From the NCBI GenBank assembly GCA_013813775.1, contig JACCRE010000107.1, positions 1 to 35,696 on the forward strand: a stretch of DNA of 35,696 nucleotides, read 5' to 3'. The stretch's first letter is position 1, and every line of letters starts with the position of its first letter. Below, piece by piece: positions 8,312-16,068 of this stretch. The notes below the pieces were generated by a model. The model was not told the origin of the DNA, made no database searches, and saw nothing but the letters and a program-made list of their open reading frames with translations. Made by a program: the position numbers and the translations under genes. Origin of the DNA: Planctomycetaceae bacterium (GTDB lineage: Bacteria; Planctomycetota; Planctomycetia; Planctomycetales; Planctomycetaceae).

Positions 8312-9400
8312 TCACCCTTCCATTACGGGTGATCGCGGCCGTATCGGATCAGACCGGAGCGGCAGCGAGATCCTCCTCTCCGTCCAACTCGACTGATAGA
8401 TCGCGAGGATGATTTCGACGCTCTTGCGGCCTTGGCGACCATCGACAAGCGGTTCTCGGCCGGTGGCGATCGCCTCAATTAGGTCTTCGAATTGCAGACG
8501 GTGACCAAGATGTGAGATTGCTGAAGGGTCTCCCGCACCGCCGGAGGTCGCGCTGCTTTCGCCATACTTCGCGAGCAAGGCGTCGTCGTCGGCAACGGCC
8601 TCGGCGAACTGCCAGAGCTTGATCGAATCCTGCTCGACGATGGCCGAGCCTTTATCGCCGTGGATCTCGGTCCGTTTCAGCAGGCCGGGAAAGGCACTCG
8701 TCGTGGCGGCGATCGTGCCGATCGCCCCGTTGGCGAAACGGATCGCGGCGACGCCGGTGTCTTCGACCTCGATGCGTTCATGGGCGAGCGTATCGGTGAT
8801 CGCGGCGACCTCGGCGACGTCGCCCATCAGCCAGTAGATGAGGTCGACGTTGTGGATGGCCTGGTTCATGTAGGCGCCGCCGCCGTCGAGCGCCCAAGTG
8901 CCGCGCCAACCGCCGCTGTCGTAGTACTGCTGGGTGCGCCACCATTTGACGTAGGTGTCGCCGAGCGTGAGCTTGCCGAAGCGTCCGCCGTCGATCGCAG
9001 CCTTCAAAGCCACGTTCGCGCCCGAGAACCGGCTGGGCATGATCGTCGCCAGCTTCACGCGGGCCCGATTGCAAGCGTCGATGATCGCATCGCAACGTTT
9101 GAGCGTGATTTCGAGCGGCTTCTCGACGACGACGTGCTTTCCCGCTTTCGCCGCGGCGATTGCAGGGTCCATGTGAGCGCCGCTGGGCGTGCAGATGTTG
9201 ACGACATGCACCTCGGGGTCGGCGAGCATGTCTTCCATGCGGTGATACGGCTTGCAGCCGACCGACGCCGCGAACTTGTCGGCGCCTTCAGGGCGTTTGT
9301 CGAAACAAGCGACGAGCCGCGCCCCGGCGATCTCCGCGATCGCCTTCGCATGAAAGTTCGCAATCATTCCGCAGCCGACGACGGCAAAACCAGTGGGCAT
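8312..9400 (-). CDS. Gfo/Idh/MocA-family oxidoreductase
   Basis: This 362-residue NAD(P)-dependent sugar or inositol dehydrogenase begins with the Rossmann motif VVGCGMIA (7-14) and carries the family hallmark EKPLE (93-97). The C-terminal half has the usual alpha/beta dimer domain with GGWRGTWALDGGGAYMNQAIH, where Asp and His probably shape the active site. The ATG at 9400 has a GGGAG about 10 bases upstream; the frame extends further upstream into repeat DNA and is not used. The gene converges with the disulfide oxidoreductase gene. Planctomycetes carry many such dehydrogenases, and the substrate cannot be inferred. Confidence 0.9.
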   Translation of the reverse strand: MPTGFAVVGCGMIANFHAKAIAEIAGARLVACFDKRPEGADKFAASVGCKPYHRMEDMLADPEVHVVNICTPSGAHMDPAIAAAKAGKHVVVEKPLEITLKRCDAIIDACNRARVKLATIMPSRFSGANVALKAAIDGGRFGKLTLGDTYVKWWRTQQYYDSGGWRGTWALDGGGAYMNQAIHNVDLIYWLMGDVAEVAAITDTLAHERIEVEDTGVAAIRFANGAIGTIAATTSAFPGLLKRTEIHGDKGSAIVEQDSIKLWQFAEAVADDDALLAKYGESSATSGGAGDPSAISHLGHRLQFEDLIEAIATGREPLVDGRQGRKSVEIILAIYQSSWTERRISLPLRSDPIRPRSPVMEG

Positions 9401-9452
9401 GGACTTCGACTCCCTTTGCGTATTACGGTTGTAATGACCGCGGATAAGCGTG

Positions 9453-9475
9453 GATGGACGCTGATTTACGCTGAT
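9453..9475 (+). repeat. Left terminal inverted repeat of GxxExxY element
   Basis: The 23 bases beginning GATGGACGCTGATTTACGC pair with 9863-9885 in inverted orientation; mismatches occur at the tenth position and the TT/AA pair. The stop codon of the GxxExxY frame (9466-9468) lies inside it. Immediately outside is a related GCGGATAAGCGTG segment. Confidence 0.7.
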
Positions 9476-9864
9476 AAATGCTGACGTACCACTCGCTTCC
9501 AGCGAAGGCGTGGGTATCGAAAGTTGATGAGCAGAGCGAGTTCGAGATTGGTAACGGCGAGACAACTGAGCATCTGCGCGAGATGCTCATCCGCCAAACT
9601 TGTCACGACCTTCACATCGACGATAACGCGATCGTTGACGACAAGATCGGGCACAAGCGTTCCGATGCAGACACCGTCGTAGAGTATCGGAAACTGTTTT
9701 TGCTGATCGATCGTATGCCCCTATTTCCGCAGTTCGATGATCAACGCCCGCTCGTAGACCTTCTCAGTCAATCCACAGCCAAGTCGGTTCAGCACATGCA
9801 CCGCGCAGCCGATGACGCTTTCGCTCAGTTCTTGATGCAGAAGGGGCTGATTGTTGCCTGGCAT
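9466..9864 (-). pseudogene. GxxExxY protein (PDDEXK_3-like) broken by a stop codon
   Basis: Reading the minus strand from the ATG at 9864 gives a 132-codon frame with one in-frame TAG at codon 48 (9721-9723). Before it are HQELSESVIG and the signature GLTEKVY (residues 31-37, G-x2-E-x2-Y). After it come VPDLVVNDRVIVDVK, which holds the D and xVK residues of a PD-(D/E)xK-type core, and INFRYPRLRWKRVV, the typical family ending. Both halves are in the same frame and total length equals the family's usual 125-135 residues. The single nonsense mutation, or a sequencing error, is therefore the only damage. A downstream restart is unlikely to give a working protein. Family members are of uncertain function, nuclease-like by fold. 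Confidence 0.8.
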
Positions 9865-9885
9865 CAGCGTTTATCTGCGTCCATC
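9863..9885 (-). repeat. Right terminal inverted repeat of GxxExxY element
   Basis: Read on the minus strand this begins GATGGACGCAGATAAACGC and ends with ACGCTGAT, matching the left repeat at 20 of 23 positions. The ATG of the GxxExxY frame starts at 9864, at the inner edge of the repeat. Confidence 0.7.
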
Positions 9886-9926
9886 GGCGGCCTTTTCAAG
9901 CAAACCATCAACCAGGTCGCAAAGAG

Positions 9927-11147
9927 CTACATGAATCTCACGCGACACATCTTTTTTTTTCCGACTTTGATCAGCAAGCCATCGTCGATGATGATTTCTT
10001 CTTTGCGATCCACGACGCGACGCAACTCGTCGCCAACGTACACGGCCCCCTGCCCAATCAGCCGCATGGCTTCGCTCGTTGAACTACACAATTCCGTCTC
10101 CTTCAACAGGATTCCGGCTTGCATTTTGCCTTCGGTCAATTGGCTGCGGTGGAGAAAGGCTTCCGGAATGTCCGAAGGCAACGCCCCTTCGCCGATCTCG
10201 CTCTGCCACCGCGCCGCGGCAGTTTCGCCGCTGTCGGCCGAGTGATACTGGTCGATCACGGTCGTCGCGAGGTGGATTTTCGCCTCTTTCGGATGACCTG
10301 CAAGCAGAGCGTCGACTTGATCCAACGGTAAATCCGTGAGCAACTCGTAGTACATGCGCATCACCGCGTCGGGCAACTGCATGAACTTCTTCATCATCTC
10401 GAACGGCTCGTCGGCGATGCCGATATAGTTGTCGAGGCTTTTGCCCATGCGTCGGGTGCCGTCGGTGCCGACGAGGATCGGGGACATCACGCCGATTTGC
10501 GGCGGAAGTCCCGCGTCGCGCTGCAAATCGCGAGCGAGCATGAATGTGTAGAGCTGTTCGGTGCCGCCGAGCTCGACGTCGGCCTTGATCTGCACGCTGT
10601 CGTAGGCCTGCATGATCGGATACAGGCACTCGTGCAAAAAAATCGGCCGCTCCTCTTTGTATCGCTTCGCGAAGTCGTCGCGAGTGAGAAGTTGAGCGAC
10701 GGTCACCTTCGAACACAGCTCGAGCAGCGCGGCGAACGACATCGGTCCGAACCAGTCGCCGTTTCGATGGATCTCGGCCTTCGAAAGATCGACGACCTTG
10801 CCCACCTGTGCGAGGTAGTCACGTGCGTTGCGCTCGACATCCTCTTCGGTGAGTCTCTTTTTGCGGGCTTCGTCACGTCCCGAAGGATCTCCCACCAATG
10901 CGGTGTAGTTGCCGATGATGATGACGGCCTGATGTCCAAGTTCCTGGAACTGTCGCATCTTCCGTAGCGGAACGGTGTGTCCCAAATGCACATCGATGCC
11001 CGTCGGGTCGATGCCGTATTTGACCCGCAGCGGCGTTTCGGTCTTCAGGCTTTGGGCGAGCCTCTCCGCGAGTTCTTGCTCGGGAACGATCTTTTCGATC
11101 CCACGACGAATGATCGCGACTTGTTCATCGACGGAAGGAAAGGGCAT
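9927..11147 (-). CDS. tyrS: Tyrosyl-tRNA synthetase
   Basis: The enzyme attaches tyrosine to tRNA-Tyr in the cytoplasm. The 406-residue protein contains the class I HIGH motif as HLGH (54-57), the tyrosine-binding QAYDSVQIKADVELGGTEQ region (about 180-198) and the KMSKS motif as RMGKS (233-237). A C-terminal S4 RNA-binding domain (about 345-406) ends in IKVGKKKMCRVRF. The sequence resembles the TyrZ/TyrRS-2 branch. A run of nine A residues (9952-9960 on the opposite strand) encodes the KKK near the end, a possible slippage site. The gene is divergent from trpC, sharing a 182-base upstream region. Confidence 0.96.
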   Translation of the reverse strand: MPFPSVDEQVAIIRRGIEKIVPEQELAERLAQSLKTETPLRVKYGIDPTGIDVHLGHTVPLRKMRQFQELGHQAVIIIGNYTALVGDPSGRDEARKKRLTEEDVERNARDYLAQVGKVVDLSKAEIHRNGDWFGPMSFAALLELCSKVTVAQLLTRDDFAKRYKEERPIFLHECLYPIMQAYDSVQIKADVELGGTEQLYTFMLARDLQRDAGLPPQIGVMSPILVGTDGTRRMGKSLDNYIGIADEPFEMMKKFMQLPDAVMRMYYELLTDLPLDQVDALLAGHPKEAKIHLATTVIDQYHSADSGETAAARWQSEIGEGALPSDIPEAFLHRSQLTEGKMQAGILLKETELCSSTSEAMRLIGQGAVYVGDELRRVVDRKEEIIIDDGLLIKVGKKKMCRVRFM

Positions 11148-11216
11148 GGCAGAAGCGTAGGAATCAACGGGTGTTTACGATGAAGTGCGGAGACTAACAG
11201 GCCGGGAAATCGCTTG

Positions 11217-11242
11217 CCACCGCACCGAAGTGGTGGTTTTTT
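11217..11242 (+). terminator. Weak terminator-like hairpin upstream of trpC
   Basis: CCACC (11217-11221) can pair with GGTGG (11232-11236) and is followed by six T residues (11237-11242). The stem is short and the loop is 10 bases, so stability is low. It lies about 90 bases ahead of trpC and could be chance or a leader element. I see no leader peptide with tandem Trp codons. Confidence 0.2.
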
Positions 11243-11329
11243 CACGTCACTGCGACGCCTTGGCCGCAGTGTTGCCGATCGGGGGATGGGGCGGGTATCG
11301 TCTCAGCGTTCAAATTCAGGAGCGGTGGC

Positions 11330-12112
11330 GTGCGGACGGTGCTCGACAAGATCGTCGCTCAAAAGCGAGAGGATATCGCTGCGGCCAGGAAGCGGCGAAG
11401 CGAGAACGAGCTCGAACTCGCTGCCGTAACCGCACCGCCAATTCGAGACTTTCTGGCAGCTCTCGAGAATACCTCCGACATTGGTCTGATCGCCGAAATC
11501 AAGAAAGCGTCGCCGTCCGCGGGCCTGATCCGGGAGGATTTTGATCCCGTTGAAATCGCCACGATCTACGAGACCCACGGCGCGACGTGCCTGAGCGTCC
11601 TGACCGACGAGCAGTTCTTTCAGGGGCACCTCGACTATTTGACGGCCGTTAGAAACGCGGTCGGTTTGCCGGTCTTACGGAAAGACTTCGTGCTCGATCA
11701 CTATCAGGTGCTCGAAGCTCGTGCCGCCGGAGCCGACGCCGTGCTGTTGATTGCGGAATGCCTCGATGAGAAGGCTCTTCCTGATCTGTATCAACACATC
11801 GTCTCGTTGGGAATGACCGCGCTCGTCGAACTCTATGAGCCCGCGAATCTCGACCGCGTGCTCGCACTCGATCCGCCGCTGGTGGGGGTAAACAACCGCA
11901 ACCTCAAGTCGTTCGTGACGGACCTCAAGCACACGATCCACCTGGCGACGAAGATGCCGAAGGACGTGTTGCTGGTAAGCGAAAGCGGAATCCGCACGAG
12001 AGCCGATGTCGTGCGGTTGCAGTCCGCGGGTTGCGGTGCGATTCTCGTCGGCGAAACGTTGATGCGTTCACCCGACATCGGGCGCATGGTCAGCGAACTG
12101 CTCGGCAAGTAG
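11330..12112 (+). CDS. trpC: Indole-3-glycerol phosphate synthase
   Basis: The enzyme closes the indole ring in tryptophan biosynthesis, converting CdRP to indole-3-glycerol phosphate. The 260-residue TIM barrel shows AEIKKASPSAG (about 55-65) with the catalytic Lys, LRKDF (second catalytic Lys), the Glu of LIAECLD, GVNNRNL and VSESGI, and the phosphate-binding GETLMRS near the end. The start is GTG at 11330, preceded by AGGAG with 7-base spacing. No other trp genes are in the window, so trpC stands apart from a trp operon here. Confidence 0.97.
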   Translation: MRTVLDKIVAQKREDIAAARKRRSENELELAAVTAPPIRDFLAALENTSDIGLIAEIKKASPSAGLIREDFDPVEIATIYETHGATCLSVLTDEQFFQGHLDYLTAVRNAVGLPVLRKDFVLDHYQVLEARAAGADAVLLIAECLDEKALPDLYQHIVSLGMTALVELYEPANLDRVLALDPPLVGVNNRNLKSFVTDLKHTIHLATKMPKDVLLVSESGIRTRADVVRLQSAGCGAILVGETLMRSPDIGRMVSELLGK

Positions 12113-12201
12113 AGCGGGCTGTGCCCGACATCGAACCAAGTCACGGATTCGAACCGCGAAAACGCTCGTTGGTAGGAATAGCCACCTTACCGGAGACCAT
12201 C

Positions 12202-12819
12202 TTGTCGCAGGATAAATACAACGGCGAGCGGGTTCTCGTGATCCCGACGATGCTCTTCCATGAGCTTGGACATTTCCAAGGCTTCAACGGCGACGTGCGG
12301 CCTTACCTGAGCGTGCTGCTGGAGGGCGATCATACGCTCTTTCTTCCGCGCTCAGATGCGGAAGACGATCCGAGCTACAAGCAACTCATTCCTTATTGCC
12401 TATTCCGCTGCAATGAAAAGATCCTGCATTACCGCCGCGGCAGCGGAATTGGCGAGGGACGACTGCTTGGCAAACGATCCGTCGGCATCGGCGGGCACAT
12501 TTCAGAGGAAGACGCCGGCGGAAGCGACCACCCGTACCAGATTGGTATGCGGCGAGAAATTGCTGAAGAAATCGACGTCACTTCAGAGTTCCGCGAATCG
12601 ATCCTGGGGCTGATCAACGATGACGCGACCGAGGTTGGTCGAGTTCATTTAGGCGTAGTGCATGTTTTCGACCTCGACGGCCCGAAAGTGTCTCCGCGAG
12701 AGGCGTCCATCCAGGATGTCGGATTTGCAAACCCTGCCGAACTCGCCACGCAGATGACGGAGTTCGAGTCGTGGTCGCAGATTTGCATCGAGCATCTCGT
12801 GGCGCGCGCCTCGACGTGA
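12202..12819 (+). CDS. Nudix-like phosphoesterase (COG4112 type)
   Basis: The protein resembles the predicted MutT-family phosphoesterases of COG4112. From a TTG start at 12202 (GGAG at 12192-12195, 6-base spacing) it has 205 residues, close to what I recall for the family. Early on is VLVIPTMLFHELGHFQGF, then DPSYKQLIPYCLFRC, and a degenerate Nudix box, GIGGHISEED followed after an insertion by GMRREIAEEI. The REIAEE Glu residues would bind the metal. A GTG at 12121 would add 27 residues and is the main alternative start. The gene follows trpC after about 90 bases on the same strand and ends before a strong hairpin. The substrate is unknown. Confidence 0.78.
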   Translation: MSQDKYNGERVLVIPTMLFHELGHFQGFNGDVRPYLSVLLEGDHTLFLPRSDAEDDPSYKQLIPYCLFRCNEKILHYRRGSGIGEGRLLGKRSVGIGGHISEEDAGGSDHPYQIGMRREIAEEIDVTSEFRESILGLINDDATEVGRVHLGVVHVFDLDGPKVSPREASIQDVGFANPAELATQMTEFESWSQICIEHLVARAST

Positions 12820-12844
12820 TGCAGACGTCACTCGCGGTAAAGCG

Positions 12845-12876
12845 ATGAAGCCCGGACCGATTGGTCCGGGCTTCAT
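12845..12876. terminator. Bidirectional terminator hairpin
   Basis: ATGAAGCCCGGACC (12845-12858) pairs perfectly with GGTCCGGGCTTCAT (12863-12876) around a GATT loop: a 14-bp stem. It lies between convergent genes ending at 12819 (plus) and 12904 (minus), as expected for a shared terminator. The plus side is followed by GTGTTT rather than a pure T run. Confidence 0.85.
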
Positions 12877-12903
12877 GTGTTTCCGAGGGGTCGTTCGGCG
12901 GCT

Positions 12904-13086
12904 TTATTCCATGCATTCTTCGTCGATGCGCAGCATCTCATCGGTGACGACCGGATGCCAAGCCTCGTCGCGCTCGCAGGCGGCGACGTAGTTCTTTCGG
13001 GCCCAGGTGCGCAGCCGCATCTCCTCAACAAGATCGACTTCGCCGTCCAGCAGAGCACTGTTTTGGACCGCCAGTGTAGAACTCAT
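12904..13086 (-). CDS. Small conserved planctomycete protein
   Basis: The 60-residue protein from the ATG at 13086 contains RTWARKNYVAACERDEAWHPVV and ends in an acidic tail with IDEECME. I associate the R-x-WARxNYV...WHPVVxDEM pattern with small planctomycete proteins, but no function is known to me. It has no signal peptide or membrane segment. A GGAG lies about 10 bases ahead of the start; the open frame continues 31 codons further up without support. The gene converges with the Nudix-like gene across the hairpin. Confidence 0.65.
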   Translation of the reverse strand: MSSTLAVQNSALLDGEVDLVEEMRLRTWARKNYVAACERDEAWHPVVTDEMLRIDEECME

Positions 13087-13361
13087 CCCTCGCGTCTCCG
13101 TCTCACGCCGAACAACCGGATTGACAAAGAACGGCACATTTGAGCCTGACCGGATGGACCGGTGGCCTTGGGCCGACACAACCTGTGGTAAAAGCTAGCA
13201 AGACCGACGCCGGAATCCCAGAAGATTTCGTCGACGGCAGTCATTTTTTTCAAAATGCCCGCCTAAGCCGAATCGACGCCACGGCATTGGTCGGCGATGA
13301 AAAAGTCGCCTTTCATCGGATGTGGAATCGCTGCTTGTTGCCATTCGGCTTGGAACTGGCC

Positions 13362-14489
13362 TTATGGAAGAGGTTGCACAAAAGCCGTCGCCCCGGCTGG
13401 TGGCGTCGGCCAGAGACGCCCGACCGGCGTGACGCGAACTTTCGCGGTCGCGGCACCCGGGCCCGCTGCGATGTCGGCATCACGCTCTGCATCCGAAATC
13501 ACCTCGGCGACGACTCCTTCGAGAGGCTTGCGTGTCTTGATTCCTTCAAACGCAACGCGAACATGCCGTCCTGCCGCGAGTTCAGCCATATCGGCGACCG
13601 GGATCGTCAGGAGCACGTAGGGACGCTCGGCGTCGAATACCTCGACCAGCGTTTCGCCAGCCGATGCGAAGTCGCCGACATGACGACGGTATACGCCGAC
13701 CCGCCCATAGGCCGGGCTCGCAATCTTGTATGAATCCGCAGCGTTTTCCAAAGCCGACAGTTCCGAAGTCACGGCCGCCAACTCGCCTTTGATCCCGCCG
13801 ATGCGATGCGCACGTTCGATGGACTCTCGTAACGAGGACTGTAAACGGTCGAGTTCCGCCAGTCGATCTTCGCAAAGCGCGATCTGCGTGTTCAGCACCT
13901 CTTCATGATTCGCGACATCGGCCAACTCCAACCGCCGGAACGATCCTCGCGGCTGCGTGGAGGCAAGCATCACGGTCCCGGCCGCGTTGCCGGCAATCGA
14001 GTCGCCAGCGTCTTCACCGGTCTCCAGAGCCTTACGCCGCAGCTGAACGTCGAGCCGCGTGCGCAACAGGTCGGCGTAGCGCAGACGGGTTTCGAGACGT
14101 TCCTTCTCGACGCTGTCGTTTCGGATTGCAAGCTCCACTGCGGCCTTCGCCGTGGCCTCATCGAGGTCGCGTTGCAAACGGGCGCGATCATTCGCAAGTG
14201 TTTTCAGCTTCGCGGCGCTATTGCCGTTTTCGATCGTCATCAGCGGGTCGCCCGGTCTGACTTCCACACCATGCGGACTGTCGAGCGACGCGATTCGACC
14301 GGACGACTCAGCGCTGACCGATACGACTTCCTGGCGATAGACGCCGTGGTATGGCTCGCTCTTTGAGCGAGAGACGACCGCCGCTCCAGCGACACCCAAC
14401 ACGAAAGCGGAAGCCGGGATCAAGATGTACGCCGCCGACCTGCGTTTTCGGCCCCGTCGCTTGTTGGAGGTGTTATCGTGCATGGACAT
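13362..14489 (-). CDS. HlyD-family periplasmic adaptor protein
   Basis: This is a membrane-fusion (adaptor) protein of about 375 residues. A basic start (KRRGRKRR) precedes one membrane anchor at about residues 18-40. Then come the first half of a lipoyl/biotinyl domain (VSAESSGRIASLDSPHGVEVRPGDPLM), a long charged coiled-coil hairpin (about 90-240), the second lipoyl half (IASPAYGRVGVYRRHVGDFASAGETL) and a beta-barrel domain. Such proteins link an inner-membrane pump to outer-membrane export. No ABC, RND or TolC partner is adjacent, so its transporter is unknown. Starts at 14489 or 14483 are both possible, and the ribosome site is weak. Confidence 0.82.
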   Translation of the reverse strand: MSMHDNTSNKRRGRKRRSAAYILIPASAFVLGVAGAAVVSRSKSEPYHGVYRQEVVSVSAESSGRIASLDSPHGVEVRPGDPLMTIENGNSAAKLKTLANDRARLQRDLDEATAKAAVELAIRNDSVEKERLETRLRYADLLRTRLDVQLRRKALETGEDAGDSIAGNAAGTVMLASTQPRGSFRRLELADVANHEEVLNTQIALCEDRLAELDRLQSSLRESIERAHRIGGIKGELAAVTSELSALENAADSYKIASPAYGRVGVYRRHVGDFASAGETLVEVFDAERPYVLLTIPVADMAELAAGRHVRVAFEGIKTRKPLEGVVAEVISDAERDADIAAGPGAATAKVRVTPVGRLWPTPPAGATAFVQPLP

Positions 14490-14548
14490 ACCGTCAGAGT
14501 CTCGGGCGCAGCCTGCACTCCAATTTTCGGGTCGCAGCGGAGCCAAGA

Positions 14549-14578
14549 TTGACAGTGTTTTCTCGGGAAGCGTTCTAC
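14549..14578 (+). promoter_or_regulatory. Possible promoter (good -35, poor -10)
   Basis: A perfect TTGACA at 14549-14554 lies in the divergent region between the HlyD gene and the Tat amidohydrolase. At 18-base spacing is TTCTAC (14573-14578), which fits the -10 consensus poorly. It points toward the gene at 14713. Support rests on one hexamer only. Confidence 0.2.
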
Positions 14579-14712
14579 GAGTCAGCTATCCCGGCAAGCG
14601 GCCGATCCGGCGACCGCGCTGATAGTTTCCGTCGGACCGGTACGATCGTAGTCTTGGAGATGGCCGATCCGTCGGCATGTGATCGCACCATGCATGTGCT
14701 CAGGAGGTTGTT

Positions 14713-15681
14713 ATGGCCGGTCCGTCAGGACGTCGGGCTTTCCTGCAGAATTTCGCTCTTTCCGCAGGAGCATGCGTTCTTGGCGGCCGCTGGTCGGCCG
14801 CTGCGCCGGCATCCGTGGCCATTCCAATCATTGATACGCATCAGCACCTTTGGGATCTGAAGCGTTTCAACCTTCCGTGGCTTACGAACGCTTCGGATGC
14901 GATCAATCGTTCGTTCGAGATCAAGGATTTTCGGGCGGCGGCGAACGGCTGTAACGTCACCAAATCCATCTACATGGAAGTGGACGTGCATCCTGCCCAA
15001 CAGGTCGAGGAGGCCAGGTTCGCCATCGGTCTCTGCGAAGATCCTGGTACCCAAGTCTCCGGTGCCGTGATCGGCGGTCAGCCTCACGACCCTGGCTTCG
15101 CCGAGTATCTCAAGCAGTTCGCCGGCGTGAGAGCGGTGAAGGGAGTGAGGATGGTCTTGCATTCGTCAGACCGGCCGCCGGGTCTTTGCCTGACACCACA
15201 GTTCGTCGATTCGATGAAACGACTCGCGAACGTGGGGTTCACGTTCGACCTCTGCATGCGATCCGACGAACTTCTGACGGGAGCCCAGCTCGCGGCGAAA
15301 TGCCCGCAAACAACCTTTGTTCTCGACCATTGCGGAAACATCGGGCTTCCCGCGCGCGACGCCGCTGTGCGACACGTCTGGCGCGAAGGCATCAAAGCGG
15401 TCGCGGCACAACCGAACGTCGTTTGTAAGATTTCAGGCCTCATCGATAAGACCGGCACGACCGAGGGGTCTCCACAAGACTTGGCCGGCACGATCAACTT
15501 CTGTATCGATGCCTTCACCGAGGACCGCGTCGTGTTCGGCGGAGATTGGCCGGTCTGCTTGTTGGGCGGCAGCTACAAGCATTGGGTGGACACTCTCAAG
15601 CAGGTCGTACAGGACCGTTCAGAAGCATGCCGTAAAAAGCTGTTCCATGATAACGCGATCCGCGTGTATCGGCTTGCATAG
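14713..15681 (+). CDS. Tat-exported amidohydrolase (amidohydrolase_2 family)
   Basis: This 322-residue protein belongs to the metal-dependent TIM-barrel hydrolases related to 2-pyrone-4,6-dicarboxylate lactonase and L-fuconolactonase. After an N-terminal twin-arginine signal (GRRAFLQNFALSAGA, residues 6-20) comes the metal motif DTHQHLWD with His43 and His45. Further ligands are in LDHCGN (His206) and GGDWP (Asp278), the last typical of this family. The ATG at 14713 has AGGAGG with 5-base spacing. The product is probably exported folded to the periplasm. The substrate, perhaps a sugar lactone, is not certain. It is divergent from the HlyD gene. Confidence 0.88.
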   Translation: MAGPSGRRAFLQNFALSAGACVLGGRWSAAAPASVAIPIIDTHQHLWDLKRFNLPWLTNASDAINRSFEIKDFRAAANGCNVTKSIYMEVDVHPAQQVEEARFAIGLCEDPGTQVSGAVIGGQPHDPGFAEYLKQFAGVRAVKGVRMVLHSSDRPPGLCLTPQFVDSMKRLANVGFTFDLCMRSDELLTGAQLAAKCPQTTFVLDHCGNIGLPARDAAVRHVWREGIKAVAAQPNVVCKISGLIDKTGTTEGSPQDLAGTINFCIDAFTEDRVVFGGDWPVCLLGGSYKHWVDTLKQVVQDRSEACRKKLFHDNAIRVYRLA

Positions 15682-15756
15682 CAACGCGAGGTTGCTCGGG
15701 AATTGCCCAGAGGCTCGACTGTTCTTAGTGCCAAGGCACCGTATCATGGAAGTCTC

Positions 15757-16032
15757 ATGCGGAGAGATCGCTCACGTGCCTTTCGCTCCGTCGGAACGTT
15801 CCTGCCTGGCTTCGGAATGACTCGTTCATTCAAATCGGCCGATCTTCTGTTGCTGGTCGCGTTCGCGATGGGGCTTGCCGCCGTCGACGGTTTCAGTCGC
15901 CGCGGCGGGTCGAGTTGCCCGCAGTGCGAACTTGAACTGATGCAACGATCGGCTCATCGCGACAGCACAATTCCGCAGCCGCCGTCACTGTCACTGTCTG
16001 GCGATAAAGATGACGTCGTCAAAGATCAGTGA
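15757..16032 (+). CDS. Possible small membrane or secreted protein
   Basis: A 91-codon frame in the otherwise empty 15682-16068 stretch. A hydrophobic segment (SADLLLLVAFAMGLAAVDGF) is followed by a CPQC pair and a polar tail rich in Ser, Pro and Asp. The N-terminal start is unsure: ATG at 15757 has GGAAG 4 bases upstream, and an internal ATG at 15817 would place the hydrophobic stretch as a signal peptide or anchor. No family is recognised. The gene is convergent with the PAAR gene. It may be spurious. Confidence 0.35.
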   Translation: MRRDRSRAFRSVGTFLPGFGMTRSFKSADLLLLVAFAMGLAAVDGFSRRGGSSCPQCELELMQRSAHRDSTIPQPPSLSLSGDKDDVVKDQ

Positions 16033-16068
16033 CGATCGACGCGCTTGATGGCGCATCAGGTCGGCCGT

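Larger units (their letters stand above)
9438..9891. mobile_element. GxxExxY element with terminal inverted repeats
   Basis: A roughly 450-base unit sits between the MocA-type gene and tyrS. Its ends match as imperfect inverted repeats of 23 bases: 9453-9475 on the plus strand against 9863-9885 on the minus strand, with 20 of 23 positions equal. Each end reads like GATGGACGC-GAT--ACGCTGAT and is preceded by CCGC-type bases. A single GxxExxY gene fills the inside; its start codon lies in one repeat and its stop in the other. I recall similar GCGTCCATC/GCGTTTATC repeats beside GxxExxY genes in planctomycetes and related phyla, which suggests mobility, but no transposase is present. Confidence 0.6.

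Noticed and set aside
12141-12161. tRNA T-arm-like sequence on the minus strand (CGCGG-TTCGAAT-CCGTG)
   Set aside because: The 5-bp stem and TTCGAAT loop fit a T-arm, but no matching acceptor, D-arm or anticodon stem was found in the 70 bases upstream.
12253-12290. HELGH (HExxH) in the Nudix-like protein
   Set aside because: It lies in the FHELGHFQGF start motif of a Nudix-type protein; there is no protease context, so it is probably chance.
13140-13733. 197-codon plus-strand frame over the HlyD 3' end
   Set aside because: Its composition looks like a shadow of the HlyD gene and it has no ribosome site or family motif.
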